Of a DNA stretch of 16,258 bases, positions 1-6,297 are shown one piece after another. The translations under genes were made by a program, and so were the position numbers. The stretch covers positions 1-16,258 of the forward strand of contig JANNKM010000264.1 of NCBI GenBank assembly GCA_031396305.1, given 5' to 3'. Source of the stretch: JAEMQF01 sp031396305 (GTDB lineage: Bacteria; Pseudomonadota; Gammaproteobacteria; Burkholderiales; Burkholderiaceae_C). Position 1 is the first letter of the stretch. Each line of letters starts with the position of its first letter. The notes under the pieces were generated by a model. It had not been told where the DNA came from and did no database searches. It was given only the letters and a program-made list of their open reading frames with translations.

Positions 1-1438
1 CCCAGGTGCCGGAATTGAGCTTGAAGTCTTCCGCGACACGGCCGTCGAAGAACAGCCCGAGCTCCGGCTGGTCCGGATCGGCAAAGGTGACGGCGTCGCC
101 GATCAGATAAAAGCCTTCGGCGTCGAATGCCTGCGCGGTGAGTTCCGGCGCCTTCCAGTAGCCGGGCGTGACGTTCGGGCCGCGGTAGCGAACTTCCACT
201 TTGTCGCCGCACGCCACGAGTTTGAGCTCCACGCCCGGCGCAGGCAGGCCGATGTGGCCCGACTTCACGTCTTGCGCGTTGGCGCAGATGGCAAACGGCG
301 CGGTCTCGGTCATGCCCAGGCCGGTGAGCATGCGGATGCGCTCGCCGCAGGTCGCGACGGCCAGCGCGTCAAGCTCGTCCCACACGGGTTGCGCCAGGCC
401 GGCACCGGCGTAGAAGAACATGTTAACCTTCGCCAACAGCGTCTGGCGAAGCTGCACGTCGCCCTGCATCGCGTTGGCGATCTCTTCAAAGCCCTTGGGC
501 ACGTTGAAGTACACCGTCGGCGAAATTTCACGCAGGTTGCGCAGCGTCTGACCGATCAGTTGCGGTGTGGGCTTGCCCTCGTCGATGTAAAGCGTCCCGC
601 CGTTGTAGATCGTCAGGCCGACGTTGTGGTTGCCGCCGAACGTGTGGTTCCACGGCAGCCAGTCCACGAGGATCGGGCGCCTGCGCCCCAAATCCGGAAA
701 ACACTGCAGGATCTGCTGCTGGTTCGCGCACCACATGCGCTGCGTATTGATCACGGCCTTGGGCAGTTTTGTCGAACCCGAGGTGAACAGGAACTTGGCG
801 ATGGTGTCGGGGCCGACCGCCGCGTGCGCTTCATCCACCTGCAGCGTCGGCGGTGTATCGAGCATCGCACTGAAGGTGCGAGTACAGCGGCCGTCGAGCC
901 GGCCTTGCGTCAGCACCACGGGTGTGGTGGCAGGCACCGCCGCCGCGATCGCCCGGCCGTAGGCCGTGCCGTTCGACGCGAACACCAGCCCCGGCGTCAA
1001 CAATCCGAGGACGTGGCGCAATTTGCCATGGTCCTGCGACAGCGTCGAGTAGGCCGGCGAAATGGCGGCGAACGGCACACCCGCGAGCATCGCGCCCAGC
1101 GATAACAGCAAGTGCTCGAGGTCGTTGTCGGAAAGGATCGCCACCGGCCGCTCGGGTGACAGGCCGAGGTTGATCAGCGCCTGGGCGATGCAACGCGCGC
1201 TGCGCAGCGCTTGCGCGTAGCTGACGCGCCGCCACGCACCCGTAGCGTCGCGCTGCGCCGCCAAGGTGTGGTCGGGCGCCACATCGGCCCAATGCAAGAG
1301 GCGGTCGGTGAGCCGGCGCGGATAGGGCTGCAGCGGCTCCACCGACGACACCAGCGTCGTGCCGTCGCCGCGGGCGACGAAGTTCGCCGCCAGCGAGCCG
1401 CCCAGCGGCAGGTGGCGATAGCGGTTGGCCGTACTCAT
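1..1438 (-). CDS. fcs: Feruloyl-CoA synthetase (3' end cut by window edge)
   Basis: An ATP-dependent acyl-CoA ligase that would activate ferulate and related hydroxycinnamates to CoA thioesters, the first step of their side-chain degradation in the cytoplasm. The minus-strand frame is open from ATG at 1438 to the window edge, giving 479 residues; full-length members have roughly 600, so the C-terminal lid domain is missing. Adenylation motifs are visible: the P-loop FTSGST at residues 218-223 followed by KLPKAVINTQRM, GMTET at about 375-379, YLIGDA at about 444-449, and the sequence stops in the FKLNSGTW segment. The P-loop wording and the GTW segment are typical of feruloyl-CoA synthases rather than general acetyl- or long-chain-CoA ligases. 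The start overlaps the stop of the upstream crotonase gene by 4 bp (ATGA), so the two are probably translationally coupled. A related aryl-acid ligase remains possible. Confidence 0.88.
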   Translation of the reverse strand, partial: MSTANRYRHLPLGGSLAANFVARGDGTTLVSSVEPLQPYPRRLTDRLLHWADVAPDHTLAAQRDATGAWRRVSYAQALRSARCIAQALINLGLSPERPVAILSDNDLEHLLLSLGAMLAGVPFAAISPAYSTLSQDHGKLRHVLGLLTPGLVFASNGTAYGRAIAAAVPATTPVVLTQGRLDGRCTRTFSAMLDTPPTLQVDEAHAAVGPDTIAKFLFTSGSTKLPKAVINTQRMWCANQQQILQCFPDLGRRRPILVDWLPWNHTFGGNHNVGLTIYNGGTLYIDEGKPTPQLIGQTLRNLREISPTVYFNVPKGFEEIANAMQGDVQLRQTLLAKVNMFFYAGAGLAQPVWDELDALAVATCGERIRMLTGLGMTETAPFAICANAQDVKSGHIGLPAPGVELKLVACGDKVEVRYRGPNVTPGYWKAPELTAQAFDAEGFYLIGDAVTFADPDQPELGLFFDGRVAEDFKLNSGTW

Positions 1439-2247
1439 TGGCCCTTTCCCACCTTGCCGGCACGCTTGTCGAGGAAAGCGCGCACGCGCTGCTTCGCCGC
1501 GTCGTCGCCCTGGGCGATCGCCGCCATCAGCGATTCGACGAACAGGCCATCGCTTTGCGACAGGTCGGCGATGCGTGGCAACGCTTGCAGGACCGCGAAG
1601 TTCGACAGTGGCGCATTGGTGGCGATGTGGCTGGCGAGTTCGCACGCCTTGGCAAAACCTGCGCCATCGGCGACGACGTATTGCGACAGGCCGCGCTGCA
1701 TGCCTTCCTGCGCATCCAGCACCCGGCCGGTGAGCATCATGTCGGTCATCAATGCCACCCCCGCCAGGCGCGGCACGCGCACCGAGCCGCCACCGCCGAC
1801 GAAGATGCCGCGCTGCCCCTCCGGCAGACCATAGAACGTGCTCGCCTCGGCGACGCGGATGTGGCAACTGCTCGCGATCTCCAGCCCTCCGCCGACCACG
1901 GCGCCGTGCAGCACGACGACGACAGGGACGCGGCCGAACTGGATCGCGTCCATCGTGGCGTGCCAGGCGCGCGAGTGCATCACGCCCTCGCCGACGCTGC
2001 GCTCGGTCAGCTCTGACAAGTCCAGCCCAGCGCAAAAATGCTCGCCCTCGCCGCTGAGCACCGCGGCGTTGACCTCGGCAGGCAAGTTGGCAAAGCAGGC
2101 ATGCAGCTGCGCCACGAGCGCATCGTTGACGGCGTTGCGCTTGGCGGGTCGGTTCAACCGCACATGGGCCACTGCGCCCGCGACCTCCACGCGCAGCAGG
2201 TCCAGGCTGGCGAGCAGGCCGGCAGCAGGACTGAAAGTCAATGACAT
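1435..2247 (-). CDS. Enoyl-CoA hydratase/isomerase (crotonase) family protein
   Basis: A 270-aa crotonase-fold enzyme, probably hydrating (and possibly cleaving) the CoA thioester made by the adjacent feruloyl-CoA synthetase. Seen in the sequence: the N-terminal VRLNRPAKRNAV segment (29-40), the oxyanion-hole region CAGLDL (72-77), the HGAVVGGGLEIA loop (114-125) and LPEGQRGIFVGGGG (141-154), which carries the first catalytic Glu at 143. At the second catalytic Glu position of classical hydratases this protein has Asp169 (MTDMMLTG). It is not a close match to the Pseudomonas hydroxycinnamoyl-CoA hydratase-lyase as remembered, so the exact reaction is uncertain. It is the first gene of the operon, with a GAGG ribosome binding site 8 nt before the ATG and a palindrome just beyond that. 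Its stop overlaps the next start by 4 bp. Confidence 0.87.
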   Translation of the reverse strand: MSLTFSPAAGLLASLDLLRVEVAGAVAHVRLNRPAKRNAVNDALVAQLHACFANLPAEVNAAVLSGEGEHFCAGLDLSELTERSVGEGVMHSRAWHATMDAIQFGRVPVVVVLHGAVVGGGLEIASSCHIRVAEASTFYGLPEGQRGIFVGGGGSVRVPRLAGVALMTDMMLTGRVLDAQEGMQRGLSQYVVADGAGFAKACELASHIATNAPLSNFAVLQALPRIADLSQSDGLFVESLMAAIAQGDDAAKQRVRAFLDKRAGKVGKGQ

Positions 2248-2255
2248 GGAATGGG

Positions 2256-2259
2256 CCTC
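2256..2259 (-). promoter_or_regulatory. Ribosome binding site of the crotonase gene
   Basis: GAGG on the minus strand, 8 nt before the ATG at 2247. It supports this ATG as the start and marks the mRNA leader as very short or overlapping the palindrome that follows. Confidence 0.55.
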
Positions 2260-2264
2260 AAAGT

Positions 2265-2276
2265 TAGTTATAACTA
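2265..2276. promoter_or_regulatory. Perfect 12-bp palindrome, candidate repressor operator
   Basis: TAGTTATAACTA is a perfect inverted repeat lying 18-29 bp upstream of the crotonase start. It is A+T-rich in a GC-rich window. Its TATAAC part could also serve as, or overlap, a -10 element for the minus-strand operon. MarR-family repressors responding to hydroxycinnamoyl-CoA commonly control such operons and bind short AT-rich palindromes at this location; the regulator itself is not in the window. A related half-site (TAGTTAT) occurs at 2345-2351. Its role as an operator is inferred. Confidence 0.5.
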
Positions 2277-2300
2277 TGAATCAAATGCACCGACCCTCAA

Positions 2301-2327
2301 GCCGGGTTTACCCGATTCACTCCCGGC
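2301..2327. repeat. Nested inverted repeats in the divergent intergenic region
   Basis: GCCGGG (2301-2306) pairs with CCCGGC (2322-2327). An alternative, tighter hairpin CGGGT-TT-ACCCG occupies 2303-2314. They sit between the two candidate operator sites in the 245-bp gap between divergent operons. No T-run follows, so this is not a convincing terminator; it may be an additional protein binding site or simply chance in GC-rich DNA. Confidence 0.3.
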
Positions 2328-2344
2328 AAGGGTGGCCGCCAAGA

Positions 2345-2351
2345 TAGTTAT
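2345..2351. promoter_or_regulatory. Second candidate operator half-site
   Basis: TAGTTAT repeats the left arm of the palindrome at 2265-2276 about 80 bp away, within an AT-rich patch (2343-2367). The right arm is degraded (ACTA at 2356-2359 with wider spacing). It could be an auxiliary or looping operator for the divergent region; support is weak on its own. Confidence 0.3.
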
Positions 2352-2425
2352 CAAGACTAATTACATCACTTCAGGTGAGAGGCGTCATGTGGCCTGTCGA
2401 GGAGCGGGTGGCGATCGGATTGCAC

Positions 2426-2450
2426 CGGGGCGCGGTTATGCTTTGCCCCG
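2426..2450. promoter_or_regulatory. Inverted repeat upstream of the receiver gene
   Basis: CGGGGC (2426-2431) and GCCCCG (2445-2450) flank a 13-nt loop containing TATGCT (2437-2442), which resembles a -10 element about 50 bp before the receiver gene start. No good -35 is seen at 17 bp. It may be a promoter with a palindromic regulator site or a leader hairpin. No clear ribosome binding site precedes the ATG at 2493. Confidence 0.3.
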
Positions 2451-2492
2451 ATTCGTAGCCGCCCAAGTGCCTGCTTCCAGACGCCATACCCG

Positions 2493-2867
2493 ATGCCCCA
2501 GGTTCTGATCGTCGAAGACGACGAAAGCATTGCAGAGCTGCTGGAGTTCATGATGCAGCGGGAGGGTCACACAGTGCAGATCTGTCGTGACGGCAATGCG
2601 GCGCACGAGCGCATCGTGTCAGGGCCGGCGCCGGGCCTGGTGATCCTGGACGTGATGCTGCCGTACAAGGACGGCTTCGAGCTGATCAAGCTGCTGCGCG
2701 CGCAGCCCGGCTGGGCCTTGGTACCGGTGCTGATGCTGAGCGCCAAGTCGCAGGAGCCGGACATCGTGCGCGCGCTGGACTCGGGCAGCAACGGCTATGT
2801 CGTCAAGCCGTTCCAGCCACAGGAACTGATGGCGCGGGTGCGCCAGTTGCTGGCGGCTGCGGCATGA
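2493..2867 (+). CDS. Stand-alone CheY/PilH-like response regulator receiver
   Basis: A 124-aa protein made only of a receiver (REC) domain, with no DNA-binding or enzymatic output domain. Key residues are present: the acidic pair D9-D10 in VEDDE, phospho-acceptor D53 in LDVMLP, the switch Ser83 in LSAKSQ and the conserved Lys105 in VVKPF. It should therefore be phosphorylatable and act by binding a partner protein. It opens a tight operon; its stop overlaps the next start (ATGA). The obvious phosphodonor is the PAS histidine kinase at the operon's end, and the likely target is one of the envelope or glycosyltransferase proteins between them. That partnership is inferred from the operon. The start is set by MPQVLIVEDD, the usual beginning of this fold. 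Confidence 0.9.
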   Translation: MPQVLIVEDDESIAELLEFMMQREGHTVQICRDGNAAHERIVSGPAPGLVILDVMLPYKDGFELIKLLRAQPGWALVPVLMLSAKSQEPDIVRALDSGSNGYVVKPFQPQELMARVRQLLAAAA

Positions 2868-3700
2868 ACCCGCCGGGCCGCCCCAAGGGCGAATACCGCA
2901 GTGCGCAGCACGAAGGTACACCAGCGACCCCGCGCGAACGCCGTTTCACCGCGGCGAGCTGGGCCTTGGGACTGGCGGCGTGCGCCGCCGACGTGCAGGC
3001 CGGCCCGTTGTCTCTGGAGGCGGCGCGCACGGTCGAGCAGCTCAGCGCGGCGCGTGCGAACTGGCGAAGCACCGAGTTTCTGGCGTCCTGGCGCGACCCT
3101 GCAGGCTGGGCCGCGAGCGGCACCCTGCGCCGCACGGAACGCTTCGCTTTGATCGACAGCCAGGTCGAGGCCGGCGCGGCAATCGGGCTGGCACCTCAAT
3201 GGCGCGGCGAAGCCGAACTGTCCATCAGCGAGTCGCACCGCGTGCTGCCGGTCTGGCGCTGGCGCGGCCGCGTCTGGCGCGATGGCATCGCCGGCTGGAA
3301 CTTCGCGCTCGGCGCGGGCCGCACGCTGTACCGTGGCGCGATCACCCAGGGCAGCGCCGTCGCCGAGCTGCAGGCCGAACGCTATGTGCCCGACTGGCGC
3401 TTCGCCTGGGCCAGTTCGGCAACGCGCCTGGACGGCGCGAGCATCAGCACCGCCCATGTGGCGCGTGCCGACTGGTACGTGCACGAACGCCTCACGTTCG
3501 GTGCCACGCTGGGGCGGGGACGGGAAGTTGAAAACACGCCGAACACCGGCCTGGTGTCGAGTTCAGTGCGCAGCGCCGCACTGAAGGCGCAATGGGCGCT
3601 GACGCCAGCGTGGTGGCTCGGCGCCGAGCTGTCGTCGCACCGCCAGGGCGACCTTTACGAACGCAACGGATTGCGGCTTGGGCTTCGATTTCAGCACTGA
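2864..3700 (+). CDS. YaiO-family outer-membrane beta-barrel protein
   Basis: A 278-aa predicted outer-membrane protein. After an unusually long, charged N-terminal stretch (residues 1-27), a hydrophobic segment (about 28-45, FTAASWALGLAACAADVQA) ends at a plausible signal peptidase site after Ala46. The rest shows alternating polar and hydrophobic strands rich in Trp, Arg, Tyr and Gly, as in a small beta-barrel, and ends LRLGLRFQH with an aromatic near the C-terminus. This pattern matches the YaiO family, for which an outer-membrane location is known and transport roles are poorly defined. It overlaps the receiver gene by 4 bp and the HEAT gene by 23 bp. In context it could be the export channel or an outer-membrane partner of the glycosyltransferase; that role is inferred. 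Confidence 0.78.
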   Translation: MNPPGRPKGEYRSAQHEGTPATPRERRFTAASWALGLAACAADVQAGPLSLEAARTVEQLSAARANWRSTEFLASWRDPAGWAASGTLRRTERFALIDSQVEAGAAIGLAPQWRGEAELSISESHRVLPVWRWRGRVWRDGIAGWNFALGAGRTLYRGAITQGSAVAELQAERYVPDWRFAWASSATRLDGASISTAHVARADWYVHERLTFGATLGRGREVENTPNTGLVSSSVRSAALKAQWALTPAWWLGAELSSHRQGDLYERNGLRLGLRFQH

Positions 3701-4751
3701 CCTCGCGCTGCTCCTGGCATCGTTGCTCGGGCTGGGCGCGCTGGCGCTGGCGTTCACATTGATCGTGCTGGTCGGGCTGATGCGCATGACGATGCGCTGG
3801 CGCGAACGCGCCGCGGCGCAGACGATCGCGCGCTGGCGCCTCGCCCTGCTGCGCCACGCGATGGGCGAAGACCCGACTTTTCCGATGCTTCGGCGCAGCG
3901 AGCGCCCGGTGCTGCTGCTGCTGTGGAACCAGATTGCGGAAAGCCTGCGCGGCCCGTCACACGACCGCCTGCGCGTGGTGCTGAACCTGCTCGGACTGAG
4001 CACGCTCGCGCGGCGCTGGCTGACGCGGCGCAACCGCGATCGCCAGTGGCTTGGCTTGTTGACGCTGGGCCACTTGGCGCAACCCGAAGATTGGGACGCG
4101 GTGAAGCGCTTGTTGAGCGATCCGCGCTCCTATCTCAGCCTGTCGGCCGCGCGCGCGCTGTTGCAGATCGACCCGGCGCGCGCCGCGGCGCCGGTGCTGG
4201 CGGAGATTGTCCGACGCCCCGAGTGGCCCGTGGCGCGACTGGCGTCGCTGCTGCGCGAAGCTGGCTCGGAGCACCTGTTCGAGCCGCTGCGCGAGCGCCT
4301 GTTGCAGTCCGAACCGGCCCAGCAAGTGCGCCTCGTGCGCCTGCTGGCAGCCGTCGACGCCGTGCGCGCCTCACCCACCCTGTGGGCCTTGCTCAAGACC
4401 AGTGATCACAACGACCTGCTGTCGATGTGCATGCAGCATGTGCAGTCGCCCGCCGCGCTGCCGCGGGTACGCGAGTTGACGCGGGTACGCGAGTTGACGC
4501 AGCATCCGGTGTGGTGGGTGCGCTCGCAAGCGGCAGCCGCGCTTGCACGCTTCGGCACGGCTTCGGACAAGCCGCTGTTGATGACCCTGCTGTCAGACCC
4601 CCAATGGTGGGTCCGCTACCGCGCCGCCCAGGCACTGCTGTGCACGCCCGGCCTGACGCGGATGGCAGCGCAGGAACTGCACGGGTCCCTGGACGATCGC
4701 TATGCGCGTGACGTGCTCGCGCAGGCGATGGTCGAACGCGACATGACCTGA
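3678..4751 (+). CDS. Membrane-anchored HEAT-repeat protein
   Basis: A 357-aa protein with one N-terminal membrane segment (about residues 9-34), a basic stretch at 36-57 expected to face the cytoplasm, and then helical repeats of HEAT/PBS-lyase type to the end (for example 120-180, 275-305 and 305-330, with RSQAAAALARFG and RYRAAQALL). HEAT repeats form curved scaffolds for protein contacts, so this is probably an assembly or regulatory factor for the next gene's glycosyltransferase. The start chosen is TTG at 3678, which overlaps the YaiO gene by 23 bp; the next ATG (3780) would remove the membrane segment. An 18-bp tandem duplication at 4464-4499 repeats RVRELT at 263-268 and 269-274. Only 7 bp separate it from the next gene. 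Confidence 0.78.
   Translation: MGFDFSTDLALLLASLLGLGALALAFTLIVLVGLMRMTMRWRERAAAQTIARWRLALLRHAMGEDPTFPMLRRSERPVLLLLWNQIAESLRGPSHDRLRVVLNLLGLSTLARRWLTRRNRDRQWLGLLTLGHLAQPEDWDAVKRLLSDPRSYLSLSAARALLQIDPARAAAPVLAEIVRRPEWPVARLASLLREAGSEHLFEPLRERLLQSEPAQQVRLVRLLAAVDAVRASPTLWALLKTSDHNDLLSMCMQHVQSPAALPRVRELTRVRELTQHPVWWVRSQAAAALARFGTASDKPLLMTLLSDPQWWVRYRAAQALLCTPGLTRMAAQELHGSLDDRYARDVLAQAMVERDMT
4464..4499 (+). repeat. In-frame 18-bp perfect tandem duplication
   Basis: CGGGTACGCGAGTTGACG is present twice back to back (4464-4481 and 4482-4499). The two copies are identical even at synonymous positions and add exactly six codons (RVRELT) inside the HEAT gene, so the frame is preserved. Identity at every base points to a recent replication slippage or copy-number change. 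Confidence 0.9.
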
Positions 4752-4758
4752 AGTAGCG

Positions 4759-6297
4759 ATGGCGACGCTGGCTGCGCTGACCTGGCACGACGTGTTCGCC
4801 GCCGTCCAATGGCTGTTTCTCGGCTATTTCGCTGCCTTCAACGGCACCTACCTGATACTCAACGTGATCGCGCTGTTGGCGATCCGCCGCGACAGCCCGG
4901 CGCGACTGGCGGCCCGGCTGCCGCAATACGCGTCGGGGCTGGAGCCGCCGATCAGCGTGCTCGCGCCGGCCTACAACGAAGCGGCGACGATCGCGACCTC
5001 GGTGCGGTCGATGCTCCAACTGGATTACCCGGCATTCGAAGTCATCGTCATCAATGACGGCTCGAAAGACGCGACCCTGCAGGTGCTGAAGGACGAATTC
5101 GGTCTGGTCGAATTCCCCGAGGCGTATCGCATCGCGCTGCCGGTGGCCAAGGTGCACGCGATCTACCGCTCGCCCACGCACCCGAACCTGCGCGTCGTCG
5201 ACAAGGCCAACGGCGGCAAGGCGGATGCCCTGAACGCCGGGATCAACGCGTCGCGGCATCCGTTGTTTTGCGCCGTCGACGCCGACTCGATCCTGCAGTC
5301 CGACAGCCTGCGCCGCGTTGTGCGGCCGTTTCTCGAGGACGCGAGCGTCATCGCCAGCGGCGGCACGGTGCGCATCGCCAACGGCTGCCGCGTCTCCGGC
5401 GGTTTCCTCGAACAGGTGGGCATGCCCAGCAGCTGGCTGGCGCGCGTGCAGATCGTCGAGTACCTGCGCGCCTTCCTGTTCGGCCGCGTCGGCTGGTCGC
5501 CGCTGAACGCGCTGCTCATCGTCTCGGGTGCATTCGGCGTGTTCCGCCGTAGCGCCGTCGTCGAGGCCGGCGGCTACCGCGTAGCCACGATCGGCGAAGA
5601 CATGGAGCTGATCGTTCGGCTGCACCTGCACCACCGCGTCGCGCGGCGCCCCTACCGCATCGTGTTCCTGGCCGACCCGGTGTGCTGGACGGAGGCACCG
5701 GAGAGTCTGAAGGTCCTGAAGAATCAGCGCAAACGCTGGCAACGCGGCCTGCTCGAAAGCCTGTGGGCGAACCGCGCACTGCTGTTCCACCGGCGCGGCG
5801 GCGCGGTCGGCTGGCTGGCGTTTCCGGCGATGCTGCTGTTCGAGGCGCTCGGGCCCGTCGTCGAGATCTTCGGTTTGTTCGCACTGTTCGTTGGCGCCGC
5901 GGCGGGGATCATCTCGTGGTCTGTGTGCCTGACTTTTCTGGTTCTCGCCATCGGCCTGGGGTTGATGCTGTCGGCGTTCGCGCTCTTGCTCGAAGAGTTG
6001 TCGTTCCACATCTACCCGCGCCTGAGCCACCTGCTCCAGCTCAGCGGTGCCCTGCTGCTCGAGAACTTCGGCTACCGCCAGCTGACGCTGTGGTGGCGCA
6101 TCATCGGCATGGCCGAATGGCTGGCTCAGCGGCCCAGCCAATGGGGCGAGATGCAGCGCAACGCGAGCTGGCAAGTGGCGCGGCCGGCACCTGGCCTCCC
6201 GAAGCCGACGCCGTCCCAGGCGCCTGCGCCAGTCCACAGCGTCGACCCGGCACCCAGGTCTGAGCGCGACGCAGCAGCGAAGGTGGAAAAGCCATGA
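4759..6297 (+). CDS. Processive family 2 glycosyltransferase (exopolysaccharide synthase-like)
   Basis: A 512-aa inner-membrane glycosyltransferase resembling PgaC/hyaluronan and cellulose synthases, which polymerise a sugar from a nucleotide donor while extruding the chain. Visible: an N-terminal membrane segment (about 13-40); GT-A motifs YNE (72-74) and NDGS with Asp100; NGGKADALNAG (151-161); DADS (174-177); the base motif GED (279-281); and the acceptor-channel motif QRKRW (323-327), the Q(Q/R)xRW signature of processive enzymes. C-terminal membrane segments lie at about 353-380 and 385-411. The tail (about 475-512) is rich in Pro and Ala and probably disordered. No PilZ domain is seen. 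The ribosome binding site is weak; the gene starts 7 bp after the HEAT gene and overlaps the kinase gene by 4 bp (ATGA). The sugar cannot be told from sequence. Confidence 0.88.
   Translation: MATLAALTWHDVFAAVQWLFLGYFAAFNGTYLILNVIALLAIRRDSPARLAARLPQYASGLEPPISVLAPAYNEAATIATSVRSMLQLDYPAFEVIVINDGSKDATLQVLKDEFGLVEFPEAYRIALPVAKVHAIYRSPTHPNLRVVDKANGGKADALNAGINASRHPLFCAVDADSILQSDSLRRVVRPFLEDASVIASGGTVRIANGCRVSGGFLEQVGMPSSWLARVQIVEYLRAFLFGRVGWSPLNALLIVSGAFGVFRRSAVVEAGGYRVATIGEDMELIVRLHLHHRVARRPYRIVFLADPVCWTEAPESLKVLKNQRKRWQRGLLESLWANRALLFHRRGGAVGWLAFPAMLLFEALGPVVEIFGLFALFVGAAAGIISWSVCLTFLVLAIGLGLMLSAFALLLEELSFHIYPRLSHLLQLSGALLLENFGYRQLTLWWRIIGMAEWLAQRPSQWGEMQRNASWQVARPAPGLPKPTPSQAPAPVHSVDPAPRSERDAAAKVEKP

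Noticed and set aside
254..1105. A 283-codon plus-strand frame opposite the feruloyl-CoA synthetase
   Set aside because: It is an antisense shadow: the minus strand holds an intact ligase with all adenylation motifs over the same bases.
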